DNA from: Streptacidiphilus albus JL83
Lineage (GTDB): Bacteria > Actinomycetota > Actinomycetes > Streptomycetales > Streptomycetaceae
Assembly (NCBI RefSeq): GCF_000744705.1
Contig: NZ_JQML01000001.1
Coordinates: 434,001-498,000, forward strand
DNA length: 64,000 bases
Direction of reading: 5' to 3'
The translations under genes were made by a program, and so were the position numbers. The first letter of the stretch is position 1, and each line of letters starts with the position of its first letter. The notes under the pieces were generated by a model, which did not search any database, had not been told where the DNA came from, and worked only from the letters and a program-made list of their open reading frames with translations. Below are positions 1-8,917 of this stretch, piece after piece.

Positions 1-581
1 AAGTCGCCCCGGTCGGTGACGACGGCGGTGATCCGCCCGCCGGACGACTCGAAACCGGTGACGGTGTGGTGCGGCAGGAACCGGGCGCCGCGTTCGATCG
101 CGCGCCGGGCCTGCGCCTCGCCGGCGCGGACGGCCTTGGCCAGTCCGTCGGTGGGCACGTACAGGCCCCCGAGGACCCGGTCGCGGTCGAGCAGCGGGTG
201 CCGGGTGGCGCACTGGTCGGGGTCGAGCAGTGCGGCTGTCACTCCCCAGGAGGTCGCCAGCCCGTGCCTGCGGTTCAGTTCGGCGAGCCGCTCCGGGGTG
301 GTCGCCACCTCCAGCCCGCCGACCTGCCGGAAGCACCACTGCCCGTCGAGGGTGAGCTCCGAGTACTTGCGCACGGTGTACGCGGCGAACTCGGTCATGG
401 TCTTGGACGCGTTGGTCTGGAAGACCAGTCCGGGTGCGTGCGAGCTCGACCCGCCGGTGGCGAAGAGGGGGCCCTGCTCCAGCACGGTGACATCGGTCCA
501 GCCCCGTGCGGTGAGCTCGTCGCTCAGCGCGCAGCCGACGATGCCGGCGCCGACGATCACGACTCTCGGTTGGACTGTCAA
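1..581 (-). CDS. FAD-dependent oxidoreductase, GcvT-family demethylase type (N-terminal part, cut by window edge)
   Basis: The first 193 codons are present; the rest lies left of the window. The N-terminus carries a dinucleotide-binding motif (VVIVGAGIVGCALSDEL) and reads as a DAO-type flavoprotein such as dimethylglycine or sarcosine dehydrogenase, which usually continue into a GcvT folate-binding domain. The start is TTG at 581, because the nearby ATG runs at once into TGA; a GAGGGG ribosome site lies 8 bases upstream. It is divergent from the betaine aldehyde dehydrogenase gene and shares its control region. By inference it removes a methyl group from dimethylglycine or sarcosine, linking betaine breakdown to the sarcosine oxidase genes to the right. 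The exact substrate cannot be read from this fragment. Confidence 0.8.
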   Translation of the reverse strand, partial: MTVQPRVVIVGAGIVGCALSDELTARGWTDVTVLEQGPLFATGGSSSHAPGLVFQTNASKTMTEFAAYTVRKYSELTLDGQWCFRQVGGLEVATTPERLAELNRRHGLATSWGVTAALLDPDQCATRHPLLDRDRVLGGLYVPTDGLAKAVRAGEAQARRAIERGARFLPHHTVTGFESSGGRITAVVTDRGD

Positions 582-675
582 AGCATCCGTCCCCTCGGGA
601 GGTTGCTGCGGCGGGCTGGGGCCGGCCGGCGGTCCAACCGGCTGGGACAGCGGGCCGATCGGCCAGGACAGTGCA

Positions 676-703
676 CAAGTTGCATATAGCGCACCGCTAT
701 GCG
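676..703. promoter_or_regulatory. Putative IclR-type operator near the FAD oxidoreductase start
   Basis: The stretch AAGTTGCATATAGCGCA followed by CGCTATGCG resembles the GTTGCGCAATACGCA boxes beside the iclR gene. It sits about 100 bases upstream of the TTG start of the minus-strand oxidoreductase. The match was made by eye and is looser than the sites at 4987 and 7264. Confidence 0.4.
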
Positions 704-798
704 TGATGTGAGACAGCCTCATCCGCGCGGCGCGGCCTGTCAAGAGCCCCGCCCCGGGAGGCGCGGCCGGGGTCGACGGCGCCCGCCCGCCACCCCCC

Positions 799-827
799 TT
801 GACAGGGGTATGGGGCCCTTCCATACT
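799..827 (+). promoter_or_regulatory. Sigma70-like promoter for betB
   Basis: TTGACA at 799-804 and CATACT at 822-827 are separated by 17 bases, a near-consensus housekeeping promoter. It lies 66 bases upstream of the GTG start of the aldehyde dehydrogenase gene. Confidence 0.7.
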
Positions 828-834
828 CACCGCA

Positions 835-872
835 AGTTGCGGATGGGGACAGACGTCTCGCATCGCGCAACT
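835..872. promoter_or_regulatory. Inverted-repeat operator downstream of the betB promoter
   Basis: AGTTGCG at 835-841 is mirrored by CGCAACT at 866-872. The site lies just downstream of the -10 box, where a bound repressor would block transcription. The core TTGCG/CGCAA is the same as at the iclR and betA-soxB control regions. Confidence 0.5.
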
Positions 873-892
873 CCCTGAGGAGGCGGCAGCCT

Positions 893-2389
893 GTGCCCTC
901 ATCCACCGACCCAGCGCGCCTGCTCATCGACGGCGTATGGACGCCCGCCGAGTCGGGCCGACGACGAGCGGTCGTCAACCCCTTCGACGCGTCCGTGGTG
1001 ACGAGCGCCGCCGAGGCGTCGGCAGCCGACACGGACCGCGCCGTGCGCGCCGCCCGGGCCGCCTTCGACGAGGGCTCCTGGGCCCACGCGCCGACCGCCC
1101 GCCGTGCGGGCGTGCTCACCGCGACCGCGGACGCACTCCAGGAGCACCGCGAGGAGTTGGCCCGGCTGGAGACGCTCGACACCGGCAAGACCCTGGCGGA
1201 GAGCCGGATGGACGTCGACGACGCCACGGCCGTACTGCGCTACTACGCGGCGCTGGCGACCTCCGACGCGGGCCGCACGGTGGACACCGGACGACCCGAC
1301 GCGATCAGCCGCGTGGTGTACGAGCCGGTCGGCGTGTGCGCGCTGATCACGCCCTGGAACTACCCGCTGCTGCAGATCTCCTGGAAGCTCGCCCCCGCCC
1401 TCGCCGCGGGCAACACCCTGGTGGCCAAGCCCAGCGAGGTCACCCCGCTGACCACGGTCCGCCTCTTCGAGCTGCTGCAGGAGCAGTTGACGCAGGCCGG
1501 CGCCCCCAGCGGCACGGCCAACCTGGTCCTGGGCGGCGGCGCCGTCGGCGCCGCCCTCGCCGAGCATCCGCAGGTCGACCTGGTCTCCTTCACCGGGGGC
1601 GCGGTCAGCGGCCGTTCGGTGATGCGGGCCGCGGCCCTGACGGTCAAGAAGGTCGCCCTGGAACTCGGCGGCAAGAACCCCAACATCGTCTTCGCGGACG
1701 CCCACCTCGACGCCGCCGTCGACTTCGCGCTCACCGCCGCCTTCCTCCACTCCGGCCAGGTCTGCTCGGCAGGCTCACGGCTGCTGCTGCACCGCAGCCT
1801 GCACGCCGGCTTCACCGCCGAACTGGCCCGCCGGGCCGACCTGATCCGGCTCGGCGACGGTCTCGCAAAGGGCACCGAGACCGGTCCGCTGGTCACCGCC
1901 GAGCACCGCGACAAGGTCGAACGCCTGATCGCCGGCGCCGTCGCCGAGGGAGCGGTGCTCCGGGCCGGCGGCGGTCGGCCCACCGAGCCGGAGCTGCAGG
2001 CGGGCTTCTTCCTGCGGCCCACCGTGCTGGACGGCTGCCACGCCGGCATGACCATCGTCCGCGAGGAGGTCTTCGGACCGGTGCTGACCGTCGAACTCTT
2101 CGACGACGAGGACGAGGTGGTGGCCCTGGCCAACGACACCCCCTACGGCCTGGCCGGCGCCGTGTGGACGCAGGACGTGGGACGCGGCGAGCGCGTCGCG
2201 TCGCGGCTGCGCCTCGGGACCGTCTGGATCAACGACTACCACCCCTACGTGCCGCAGGCCGAGTGGGGCGGGTTCAAGCAGTCCGGCACGGGTCGCGAGC
2301 TCGGCCCGTCCGGTCTCCGCGAGTACCAGGAGGCCAAGCACATCTGGCGCACCGTCACCCCTGCCGCCCAGCACTGGTTCGCCGGCTGA
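893..2389 (+). CDS. betB: Betaine aldehyde dehydrogenase (ALDH superfamily)
   Basis: This 498-residue NAD(P)-dependent aldehyde dehydrogenase has the usual family length. It shows the Rossmann and substrate motif ITPWNYPLLQISWK, the general-base motif LELGGKNPN (Glu about 257) and the nucleophile motif HSGQVCSAGS (Cys about 291). It would oxidise betaine aldehyde to glycine betaine in the cytoplasm. The substrate is inferred from the choline dehydrogenase at 5417 and the sarcosine oxidase operon; the sequence alone would also allow another aldehyde. The GTG start at 893 is preceded by AGGAGG at 878-883. A strong promoter and an IclR-like inverted repeat lie upstream. The permease gene follows 69 bases later and is probably cotranscribed. 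Confidence 0.85.
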   Translation: MPSSTDPARLLIDGVWTPAESGRRRAVVNPFDASVVTSAAEASAADTDRAVRAARAAFDEGSWAHAPTARRAGVLTATADALQEHREELARLETLDTGKTLAESRMDVDDATAVLRYYAALATSDAGRTVDTGRPDAISRVVYEPVGVCALITPWNYPLLQISWKLAPALAAGNTLVAKPSEVTPLTTVRLFELLQEQLTQAGAPSGTANLVLGGGAVGAALAEHPQVDLVSFTGGAVSGRSVMRAAALTVKKVALELGGKNPNIVFADAHLDAAVDFALTAAFLHSGQVCSAGSRLLLHRSLHAGFTAELARRADLIRLGDGLAKGTETGPLVTAEHRDKVERLIAGAVAEGAVLRAGGGRPTEPELQAGFFLRPTVLDGCHAGMTIVREEVFGPVLTVELFDDEDEVVALANDTPYGLAGAVWTQDVGRGERVASRLRLGTVWINDYHPYVPQAEWGGFKQSGTGRELGPSGLREYQEAKHIWRTVTPAAQHWFAG

Positions 2390-2458
2390 CGGCAACAGCT
2401 CTCCCCGGTCCTCGCAGCACGCACACTCCCCACGCCCCTGCCTGCCTATGGAGCGACC

Positions 2459-4027
2459 ATGCGCAATCCGGGAACCACCAGCACCACGGCGCCGCCGAAC
2501 GAGGACAGCACCGACCTCGCCCGCTTCGGCTACACCCAGCAGTTGGAGAGATCCCTCGGCTCCTTCTCCAGCTTCGCCGCAGGCTTCAGCTACATCTCGA
2601 TCATGACCGGCGTGTTCCAGCTGTTCGGCTTCGGCTTCGCCTCCGGCGGCCCGGCCTTCATCTGGACCTGGCCGCTGGTCTTCATCGGCCAGGGGGCGGT
2701 GGCCCTCTGCTTCGCCGAGATGGCGGGCCAGTTCCCGCTCGCCGGCTCCGTCTACCAGTGGTCCAAGCAGATAGCGCGACCGGGCACCTCGTGGATGTCC
2801 GGCTGGATCATCACGGTGGGTTCGATCGTCACGGCGGCCGCCGTGGCCGTCGCCTACCAGATCATCCTGCCGCAGGTCTCGCTGGTCTTCGAGATCGTCG
2901 GCGGCTCCTCCGACGCGGGCGTCACCACCACCCCCGCCGGCGCGCAGAACGCGATCATCCTCGCCCTGGGCCTGGTCGTCTTCACCACCATCGTCAACAT
3001 CGTGGGCGTCCGACTGATGGCGAAGATCAACAACTTCGGCGTGGCGGTCGAACTGGTCGGCGTCACCCTGCTGATCATCATGCTGGCCATCCACATCAAG
3101 CGGGGCCCCCAGGTCGTGCTGCAGACCCAGGCCACCGGAGCCGGGCACTCCTGGGGATATCTGGGCGCCTTCCTGGTGGCCTCGCTGATGAGCGCCTACG
3201 TCTTCTACGGCTTCGACACCGCGGGCTCGCTGGCCGAGGAGACCAAGGAGCCCCGTCGCCACGCACCCCGCTCCATCCTCCGCGCCCTCACCGCCGCCGC
3301 CATCGCGGGCGGGCTGCTCATGCTCGTCGGCATGATGGCGGTCGGCAACATCAAGTCGTCCGAGATCGGCACGCTCGGCATGCCCTACCTGATCAAGAGC
3401 ACGCTCGGCAACAGCCTCGGAGACGTCTTCCTGCTCTGCTCGGCGATCGCCATCACCGTCTGCTGCCTCGCCGTGCAGACCGCTGCCATCCGGCTGCTCT
3501 TCTCCATGGCCCGCGACGGACGGCTCCCCTTCGGCGCCCGCATCGCCAAGGTCAACCCCAGGTCCGGCACCCCGGTCCTGCCCGCCGTCATCACCGGCGT
3601 GCTGACCATCGTGCTGCTGCTGGTCAACATGGGCAACCAGCGGGTGTTCTACATCCTCACCTCGGTCGCGATCATCCTCTTCTACATCCCCTACCTGCTG
3701 GTGACCACCCCCATGCTGGTGCGCCGCCTGCGCGGCGACTGGCCCCGGGCGGACCACGGTCCGTTCTTCAGCATGGGCCGGTGGGGGGTCGTGGTGAACC
3801 TCGTGGCCGTGCTCTACGGCGCGGCGATGACCGTCAACCTGGCGTGGCCGCGGGCCGCCGTCTACGGCAGCGACCACTGGTACTACCAGTGGGGCGCCAT
3901 CGTCTTCACCGGCGCGATCTCCGCCGTCGGCGGCCTGCTCTACCTGCGCTACCGGCACCGGACCGCACCTCAGGGTCCGGCGACGGTACGGCTGGTGACC
4001 GCCGAGGGCCCCACGGCCGAGTCCTGA
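2459..4027 (+). CDS. APC-superfamily amino acid/amine permease
   Basis: This 522-residue integral membrane protein has about 12 hydrophobic segments. It opens with a GYTQQLERSLGSFSSFAAGFS-type entry into the first membrane helix, typical of the amino acid/choline (GABA permease-like) branch of the APC superfamily. It carries the FYGFDTAGSLAEETKEPRR segment seen in that branch. ATG 2459 has GGAG 5 bases upstream. It follows the aldehyde dehydrogenase gene on the same strand, so by context it probably imports choline, betaine or a related methylamine; sequence alone does not fix the substrate. A long hairpin follows the stop codon. Confidence 0.8.
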   Translation: MRNPGTTSTTAPPNEDSTDLARFGYTQQLERSLGSFSSFAAGFSYISIMTGVFQLFGFGFASGGPAFIWTWPLVFIGQGAVALCFAEMAGQFPLAGSVYQWSKQIARPGTSWMSGWIITVGSIVTAAAVAVAYQIILPQVSLVFEIVGGSSDAGVTTTPAGAQNAIILALGLVVFTTIVNIVGVRLMAKINNFGVAVELVGVTLLIIMLAIHIKRGPQVVLQTQATGAGHSWGYLGAFLVASLMSAYVFYGFDTAGSLAEETKEPRRHAPRSILRALTAAAIAGGLLMLVGMMAVGNIKSSEIGTLGMPYLIKSTLGNSLGDVFLLCSAIAITVCCLAVQTAAIRLLFSMARDGRLPFGARIAKVNPRSGTPVLPAVITGVLTIVLLLVNMGNQRVFYILTSVAIILFYIPYLLVTTPMLVRRLRGDWPRADHGPFFSMGRWGVVVNLVAVLYGAAMTVNLAWPRAAVYGSDHWYYQWGAIVFTGAISAVGGLLYLRYRHRTAPQGPATVRLVTAEGPTAES

Positions 4028-4042
4028 CCACTCCACCGGCGG

Positions 4043-4102
4043 CGTGAGGTCGCGGAGGAGGGGCGCCGGGTGCTCCCGGCGCCCCTCCTCCGCGACGTCA
4101 CG
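4043..4102. terminator. Long bidirectional terminator hairpin between permease and iclR
   Basis: Two 28-base arms, 4043-4070 and 4075-4102, pair at 27 of 28 positions around a TGCT loop. The hairpin lies between convergent genes, and its right arm contains the stop codon of the iclR gene. It would stop transcription from both sides. Confidence 0.75.
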
Positions 4103-4913
4103 CCGGGCGGAGGTACCCGAGCCGTGCCGAGACCTCGTCGGCGGCGGCCCGCACGGCGGCGGCCACGGCCGGGATGCGCTCCTCGGTCAGCCGGAAGGAC
4201 GGCCCGGAGGCGCTGATGGCCGCCACCACCTGCCCGTTCAGCGCGTGCACCGGAGCCGCGACGGCGTTCAGGCCCTGCTCCAACTCCTCGACGCAGAAAG
4301 CGAAACCGTCCGTCAGGATCTGCTCCAGCTGGGCGGCGAGAGCCTTGCGGCCGGTCACGGTGCGCGGCGTGTACCGCTCCAGCGGGGCGGCGAGCCGCTT
4401 CTTCAGGAGTTCCGCCGGCAGATGCGCCAGCAGCACCTTGCCACTGGACGTCGCGTGCAGCGGCGTGCGCTGGCCGACCCAGTTGTGCGTGGTCAGCGCC
4501 GAAGGGCCGAACACCTGGTCGATGTTGACGGCCTGGTCGTCGTCGAGGATCGCCACATTGATCGTCTCGGCCACCTCGACCGCCAGCCGCTCGCAGACCG
4601 GGCGGCTCTGCTGCGACAGGTCCATCCGCACGGTCGCCGCACCCGCGAGCCGGACCAGGCCCAGGCCCAGGCGGTACTTGCCGCGCTCCCCCGGCTGCTC
4701 GACCAGGCCGCGCATCTCCAGCGCCGCCGTGAGCCGGAACGCCGTCGACTTGTGCACACCGAGCGCTGCCGCGAGCTCGGTGACGCCGGTCTCCCCCCCG
4801 CGGGCGAGGATCTCCAGGATGGTCACCGCACGGTCGACGGACTGCACCGGGGACTCCGTCCGCTGCGAGCTCCCCGGCCCCTCGGAGGACTTGCCGTACC
4901 GACTGTTGCTCAT
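4098..4913 (-). CDS. IclR-family transcriptional regulator
   Basis: This 271-residue protein has the IclR plan. A winged helix-turn-helix spans about residues 25-85 (VTELAAALGVHKSTAFRLTA) and an effector-binding domain follows (about 100-265, with HATSSGKVLLAHL and AISASGPSFRL). It is divergent from the Rieske gene and convergent with the permease gene. TTGCGCAA-like boxes occur next to its own start and in front of betB, the left FAD oxidoreductase, the Rieske gene, betA and soxB. By inference it controls the whole choline-betaine-sarcosine module, sensing a pathway intermediate. Whether it represses or activates cannot be read here. Confidence 0.88.
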   Translation of the reverse strand: MSNSRYGKSSEGPGSSQRTESPVQSVDRAVTILEILARGGETGVTELAAALGVHKSTAFRLTAALEMRGLVEQPGERGKYRLGLGLVRLAGAATVRMDLSQQSRPVCERLAVEVAETINVAILDDDQAVNIDQVFGPSALTTHNWVGQRTPLHATSSGKVLLAHLPAELLKKRLAAPLERYTPRTVTGRKALAAQLEQILTDGFAFCVEELEQGLNAVAAPVHALNGQVVAAISASGPSFRLTEERIPAVAAAVRAAADEVSARLGYLRPA

Positions 4914-5023
4914 AACGCAACATTATGCACGCCGCCCGGTCGCGGCGGGTCGACCCCTTGACAAGCCCCTGGCGAGCCGAAACCATGTTGCGCAATACGC
5001 ATCGAGTTGTGTAATACGATGCG
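4911..5023. promoter_or_regulatory. Divergent control region of iclR and Rieske gene with repeated operator boxes
   Basis: TAACGCAACATTATGC lies at the iclR start. GTTGCGCAATACGCATCGA starts at 4987 and GTTGTGTAATACGATGCGC at 5006, two direct copies 19 bases apart that differ mainly at pyrimidine positions. TTGACA at 4958-4963 could be a -35 box for the rightward gene. This is the clearest statement of the operator shared across positions 1-7400. Confidence 0.6.
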
Positions 5024-5064
5024 CGCCCCGTCGGTGGGGTGAGGATCCGAAGCTGGAGGTTCCC

Positions 5065-5385
5065 ATGATCACGGTGTGCCGGATCGAAGACCTGCCGCCG
5101 GGCGAAGCACTCCGAGTGACCGAGGGCGTACCGGCCCCGGTCGCCCTCTTCAACGCCGACGGCACCGTGTACGCCGTCGACGACACCTGCACCCACCAGG
5201 ACGCCTCACTGGCCGACGGCTGGCTGGAGGGCTGCTTCGTCGAGTGCCCGCTGCACGCGTCCTCGTTCGACCTGCGCAGCGGCCGGCCGACCTGCCCGCC
5301 CGCGAGGCGGCCGCTGAAGACCCATCAGGTCACCCTGGTCGACGGCTACGTGGTGCTGCACGTCACGGTCGGCGAGCCCGCGTGA
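5065..5385 (+). CDS. Rieske [2Fe-2S] ferredoxin (non-haem oxygenase electron carrier)
   Basis: This 106-residue stand-alone Rieske protein has the two cluster-binding boxes: CTHQDASL (Cys-x-His) and CPLHASSFD (Cys-x2-His), about 17 residues apart. Proteins of this type pass electrons to ring-hydroxylating or N-demethylating oxygenases. ATG 5065 has GGAGG 5 bases upstream. No oxygenase large subunit or ferredoxin reductase is in the window. By context it may serve a glycine betaine monooxygenase encoded elsewhere, or be a partner of the left FAD oxidoreductase. It converges on betA with 31 bases between. Confidence 0.85.
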   Translation: MITVCRIEDLPPGEALRVTEGVPAPVALFNADGTVYAVDDTCTHQDASLADGWLEGCFVECPLHASSFDLRSGRPTCPPARRPLKTHQVTLVDGYVVLHVTVGEPA

Positions 5386-5416
5386 GGCCGGCCACCGACC
5401 GGCCCGGGGCGCCGGG

Positions 5417-7105
5417 TCAGGCCCCGACCGGCCGGTGCCGGTAGAACCGGGCCGGGTCGGGCTCCAACGGGGTGTTGCCCAGGATGAGGTCGGCGGCCTT
5501 CTCGGCGAGCATCATCACCGGGGCGTAGATGTTGCCGTTGGTCACGTACGGCATCGCGGACGCGTCGACCACGTGCAGCCCCTCCAGTCCGTGGACCCCC
5601 AGGCTGGACGGGTCGAGGACCGACAGCTCGTCGGTGCCCATCCGCGCGGTGCAGGAGGGGTGCAGGGCGGTCTCGCCGTCCTTGGCGACCCACTGCAGGA
5701 TCTCCTCGTCGGTCGCGACCTCCGGGCCGGGCGAGATCTCGCCGTCGCTGTACTCGGCGAAGGCGTCCTGGCCGAGGATGCTGCGGGTGACCCGGACGGC
5801 CTCGACCCACTCCCGCCGGTCCTGCTCGGTGGACAGGTAGTTGAACCTCAGCGCCGGATGCTCGCGCGGGTCCCTGGACCTGATCTTCACCGAGCCGCGG
5901 GCGTCCGAGTACATCGGGCCGATGTGGACCTGGTAGCCGTGCCCGCCGGCCGGGGCGGAGCCGTCGTAGCGGACCGCGATCGGCAGGAAGTGGAACATCA
6001 GGTTGGGGTAGTCGACCTCCTCGTTGCTGCGGACGAAGCCGCCGCCCTCGAAGTGGTTGGTCGCCCCGGGTCCCTTGCGCAGGAAGAGCCACTCGGCCCC
6101 GATGAAGGGGCGCCGCCACATCTTCATGGCGGGCTGCACGGACACCGGCTGCTTGCACGCGTGCTGGACGTACACCTCCAGGTGGTCCTGCAGGTTCTCG
6201 CCGACGCCGGGCAGGTGCTGGAGGGTCCTGATGCCCAGCGCCTCCAGCTCCGCCGCATTGCCGATTCCGGAGAGCTGGAGCAGCTGCGGGGAGTTGACGG
6301 CGCCGCCGGAGAGGATGACCTTGCCGCCGCCGACCCGGTGCACGGTCCTGCCCCTGCTGTACTCCACCCCGGACGCGCGCTTGCCGTCGAACAGCACCCG
6401 GGTGACCAGTGCGCGGGTCCGCACGTCGAGGTTGGGGCGGCCCATGACCGGATGCAGGTAGGCGCGGGCGGCGCTGAGCCTGCGGCCGCGGCGCAGGTTG
6501 CGGTCGAAGGCGGCGAAGCCCTCCTGGCGGAAGCCGTTGACGTCGTCGGTGAGCGGGTAGCCGGCCTGCTGCACGGCCTCGAAGAAGGCGCCGAACAGCG
6601 GGTTGGTGACCGGTCCGCGTTCCAGCACCAGGGGGCCCTCGTGTCCGCGGAAACCGTGCCCCGCAGCGGCTCCGGGTCCGGCGTCCCGGCCCTGGTCCGC
6701 GAGGCAGTTCTCCATCCGCTTGAAGTAGGGGAGGCAGTGGGCGTAGTCCCAGTCCTCCATCCCGGCGTCGGCGGCCCAGCGCTCGTAGTCGAGCGGATTG
6801 CCGCGCTGGAAGATCATGCCGTTGATGCTGCTCGAACCGCCGAGGACCTTGCCACGGGCGTGGTAGATCTTCCGCCCGTTCATGAACGGCTCCGGCTCGG
6901 ACTCGTACTTCCAGTCGTAGAACCGGCTGCCGATCGGGAAGGTGAGCGCGGCCGGCATGTGGATGAAGACGTCCCACGGGTAGTCGGGCCGGCCCGCCTC
7001 CAGCACCAGCACCCGGTTGGCGGGGTCGGCGCTCAGCCGGGCCGCGAGCGCACAACCGGCAGAGCCTCCGCCGACGATGATGAAGTCGTACTGCTGCAAG
7101 GTCAT
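5417..7105 (-). CDS. betA: Choline dehydrogenase (GMC oxidoreductase)
   Basis: This 562-residue GMC flavoprotein has the usual BetA length. The FAD motif [17 protein letters not shown] is at the N-terminus, the GMC signature [18 protein letters not shown] at about residues 85-105, and the C-terminal active-site region [11 protein letters not shown] near residue 480. It would oxidise choline to betaine aldehyde, feeding betB. GMC enzymes vary in substrate, but the neighbours favour choline. ATG 7105 has AGGA 6 bases upstream. It is divergent from soxB, and the shared 275-base gap holds two operator-like palindromes. Confidence 0.85.
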   Translation of the reverse strand: MTLQQYDFIIVGGGSAGCALAARLSADPANRVLVLEAGRPDYPWDVFIHMPAALTFPIGSRFYDWKYESEPEPFMNGRKIYHARGKVLGGSSSINGMIFQRGNPLDYERWAADAGMEDWDYAHCLPYFKRMENCLADQGRDAGPGAAAGHGFRGHEGPLVLERGPVTNPLFGAFFEAVQQAGYPLTDDVNGFRQEGFAAFDRNLRRGRRLSAARAYLHPVMGRPNLDVRTRALVTRVLFDGKRASGVEYSRGRTVHRVGGGKVILSGGAVNSPQLLQLSGIGNAAELEALGIRTLQHLPGVGENLQDHLEVYVQHACKQPVSVQPAMKMWRRPFIGAEWLFLRKGPGATNHFEGGGFVRSNEEVDYPNLMFHFLPIAVRYDGSAPAGGHGYQVHIGPMYSDARGSVKIRSRDPREHPALRFNYLSTEQDRREWVEAVRVTRSILGQDAFAEYSDGEISPGPEVATDEEILQWVAKDGETALHPSCTARMGTDELSVLDPSSLGVHGLEGLHVVDASAMPYVTNGNIYAPVMMLAEKAADLILGNTPLEPDPARFYRHRPVGA

Positions 7106-7187
7106 TGTGTCCTGCCGTTGCTCTCCGGGGCGGTGACGCCGATTTCCGAGTCAGGCGAGGTGCTGCGAGCAGCGAGTTTCTCTACAC

Positions 7188-7217
7188 GAAACTGCGTTCG
7201 TACTGCGCAACAGTTTC
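7188..7217. promoter_or_regulatory. Operator-like inverted repeat upstream of betA
   Basis: GAAACTG at 7188-7194 and CAGTTTC at 7211-7217 form an inverted repeat around TACTGCGCAACAGT, which contains the CGCAACAGT half-site also found at 7278-7286. Confidence 0.5.
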
Positions 7218-7263
7218 GGGAACCCGTCAGGAGCCGTCAAGGCCGCGACCGCCCCCTTGCAAA

Positions 7264-7286
7264 ACTGTTGTGATAGGCGCAACAGT
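7264..7286. promoter_or_regulatory. Operator palindrome upstream of soxB
   Basis: ACTGTTG at 7264-7270 and CAACAGT at 7280-7286 are perfect inverted halves. The wider form ACTGTTGTG/CGCAACAGT matches the TTGCGCAA core beside iclR. It lies about 95 bases before the soxB start. Confidence 0.6.
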
Positions 7287-7380
7287 GTGCATAGTCAGAA
7301 ACAGTTGAGCTCCTGCCCCCGCCCTCGGACGCCGCCGACTGCACCGACCCCCGACGCCGCACCTCTCCAGGAGTCCCGCG

Positions 7381-8598
7381 ATGTCCCACCAGCTGCCCGA
7401 GCACCCCGACTGGCTGTGGCGCACCCCCGACCCCAAGCGCTCCTACGACGTGGTCATCGTCGGCGCGGGCGGGCACGGGCTGGCGACCGCCTACTACCTG
7501 GCCCGCAACCACGGCATCAGCAACGTCGCCGTGCTGGAACGGGGTTGGCTGGCCGGCGGCAACATGGCCCGCAACACCACCATCATCCGGTCCAACTACC
7601 TCTGCGAGGAGAGCGCGGCGCTGTACGAGCACGCGCTCAAACTCTGGGAGGGGCTGCCGGCGGAGCTGGACTACGACTTCCTGTTCAGCCAGCGCGGCGT
7701 GCTCAACCTGGCGCACACCCTCCAGGACGTCCGCGAGGGCACCCGCCGGGTCAATGCCAACCGGCTGGGCGGCGTCGACGCGGAATGGCTCGACACCGAG
7801 CAGGTGCGCGACTTCTGTCCGATCGTCAACACCTCCCCCGACGTCCGCTACCCGGTGCTCGGCGCCACCCTGCAGCGCCGGGCCGGCATCGCCAAGCACG
7901 ACCACGTCGCCTGGGCGCTGGCCCGCCGGGCGGACGAGTACGGCGTCGACCTGATCCAGGGCTGCGAGGTCACCGGGTTCCTGCGGGACGGCGACCGCGT
8001 GGTCGGCGTGCGGACCGACCGGGGCCCGATCGCCGCCGGGAGGGTCGCGCTGGCCGCAGCCGGGCACAGCAGCGTCCTGGCCGAACTGGCCGGGCTGCGG
8101 CTGCCGGTGCAGAGCCACCCGCTGCAGGCACTCGTGTCCGAACTGCTGGAACCCGTGCACCCCACCGTGGTGATGTCCAACCACGTGCACGTGTACGTGA
8201 GCCAGGCGCACAAGGGCGAGCTGGTCATGGGCGCGGGCGTGGACTCCTACAACGGCTACGGCCAGCGCGGCTCCTTCCACCTGATCGAGCACCAGATGGC
8301 GGCCGCGCTCGAACTGTTCCCGATCTTCGCCAGAGCGCACGTGCTGCGCACCTGGGGCGGCATCGTCGACGTCACCCCCGACGCCTCGCCCGTCATCGGC
8401 CCCACACCGGTGGCCAACCTCTACCTCAACTGCGGCTGGGGCACCGGAGGTTTCAAGGCCACCCCCGCCTCCGGCTGGGTCTACGCGCACACCATCGCCA
8501 CCGGCGAGCCGCATCCGCTGGCCGCCCCCTTCGCGCTGGACCGGTTCACCACCGGCGCCCTGATCGACGAGCACGGCGCCGCCGCCGTGGCCCACTGA
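7381..8598 (+). CDS. soxB: Sarcosine oxidase beta subunit
   Basis: This 405-residue DAO-family flavoprotein has the motif [19 protein letters not shown] at residues 20-40 and [20 protein letters not shown]-type sequence near residue 60, where the beta subunit carries its covalent flavin. With the alpha, gamma and delta subunits it oxidises sarcosine to glycine, making hydrogen peroxide and passing the one-carbon unit to tetrahydrofolate. ATG 7381 follows AGGAG at 7369-7373. It is the first gene of a soxB-D-A-G operon, the usual order in bacteria, under a promoter region with IclR-like operators. Confidence 0.93.
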   Translation: MSHQLPEHPDWLWRTPDPKRSYDVVIVGAGGHGLATAYYLARNHGISNVAVLERGWLAGGNMARNTTIIRSNYLCEESAALYEHALKLWEGLPAELDYDFLFSQRGVLNLAHTLQDVREGTRRVNANRLGGVDAEWLDTEQVRDFCPIVNTSPDVRYPVLGATLQRRAGIAKHDHVAWALARRADEYGVDLIQGCEVTGFLRDGDRVVGVRTDRGPIAAGRVALAAAGHSSVLAELAGLRLPVQSHPLQALVSELLEPVHPTVVMSNHVHVYVSQAHKGELVMGAGVDSYNGYGQRGSFHLIEHQMAAALELFPIFARAHVLRTWGGIVDVTPDASPVIGPTPVANLYLNCGWGTGGFKATPASGWVYAHTIATGEPHPLAAPFALDRFTTGALIDEHGAAAVAH

Positions 8599-8620
8599 CC
8601 ACCACCCGGCAGGAGTCCCC

Positions 8621-8917
8621 ATGCTGCTGATCGCCTGTCCCTGGTGCGGCGAACGCGAAGAGCTCGAATTCCACTACGGCGGCCAGGCCCACGTCCCCTA
8701 CCCGGCCGACCCGTCGGCGCTCTCCGACGCCGAGTGGGGCGAGTACCTGTTCGTCCGCGACAACCCCAAGGGGCCGTTCGCCGAGCGCTGGTCGCACGCC
8801 GCCGGATGCCGGCGCTGGTTCGACGTCGTCCGCCACACCGTCACCCACGAGATCCTGGCCGTCCAGGGCGTTCGCCCGGTGGCGACCGACCAGCCGAGGC
8901 CGGTGATCACCCCATGA
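8621..8917 (+). CDS. soxD: Sarcosine oxidase delta subunit
   Basis: This 98-residue protein has the delta subunit zinc-site start LLIACPWCGEREELEF and the internal WSHAAGCRRWF motif; its cysteines hold a structural zinc in the heterotetramer. It lies 22 bases after soxB, and its stop codon overlaps the soxA start as ATGA. Confidence 0.93.
   Translation: MLLIACPWCGEREELEFHYGGQAHVPYPADPSALSDAEWGEYLFVRDNPKGPFAERWSHAAGCRRWFDVVRHTVTHEILAVQGVRPVATDQPRPVITP

Noticed and set aside
1775-4036. Long minus-strand open frame across betB and the permease
   Set aside because: It is a shadow frame in GC-rich DNA with low-complexity, charged sequence and no family motif.
5386-5416. Terminator between Rieske gene and betA
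   Set aside because: Only 6-base arms (GGCCGG/CCGGCC) are present in very GC-rich sequence, which is not enough to call.
8644-8913. Longer soxA reading frame starting inside soxD
   Set aside because: The frame is open only because of GC bias; the ATGA overlap at 8914 fits the known alpha subunit start.
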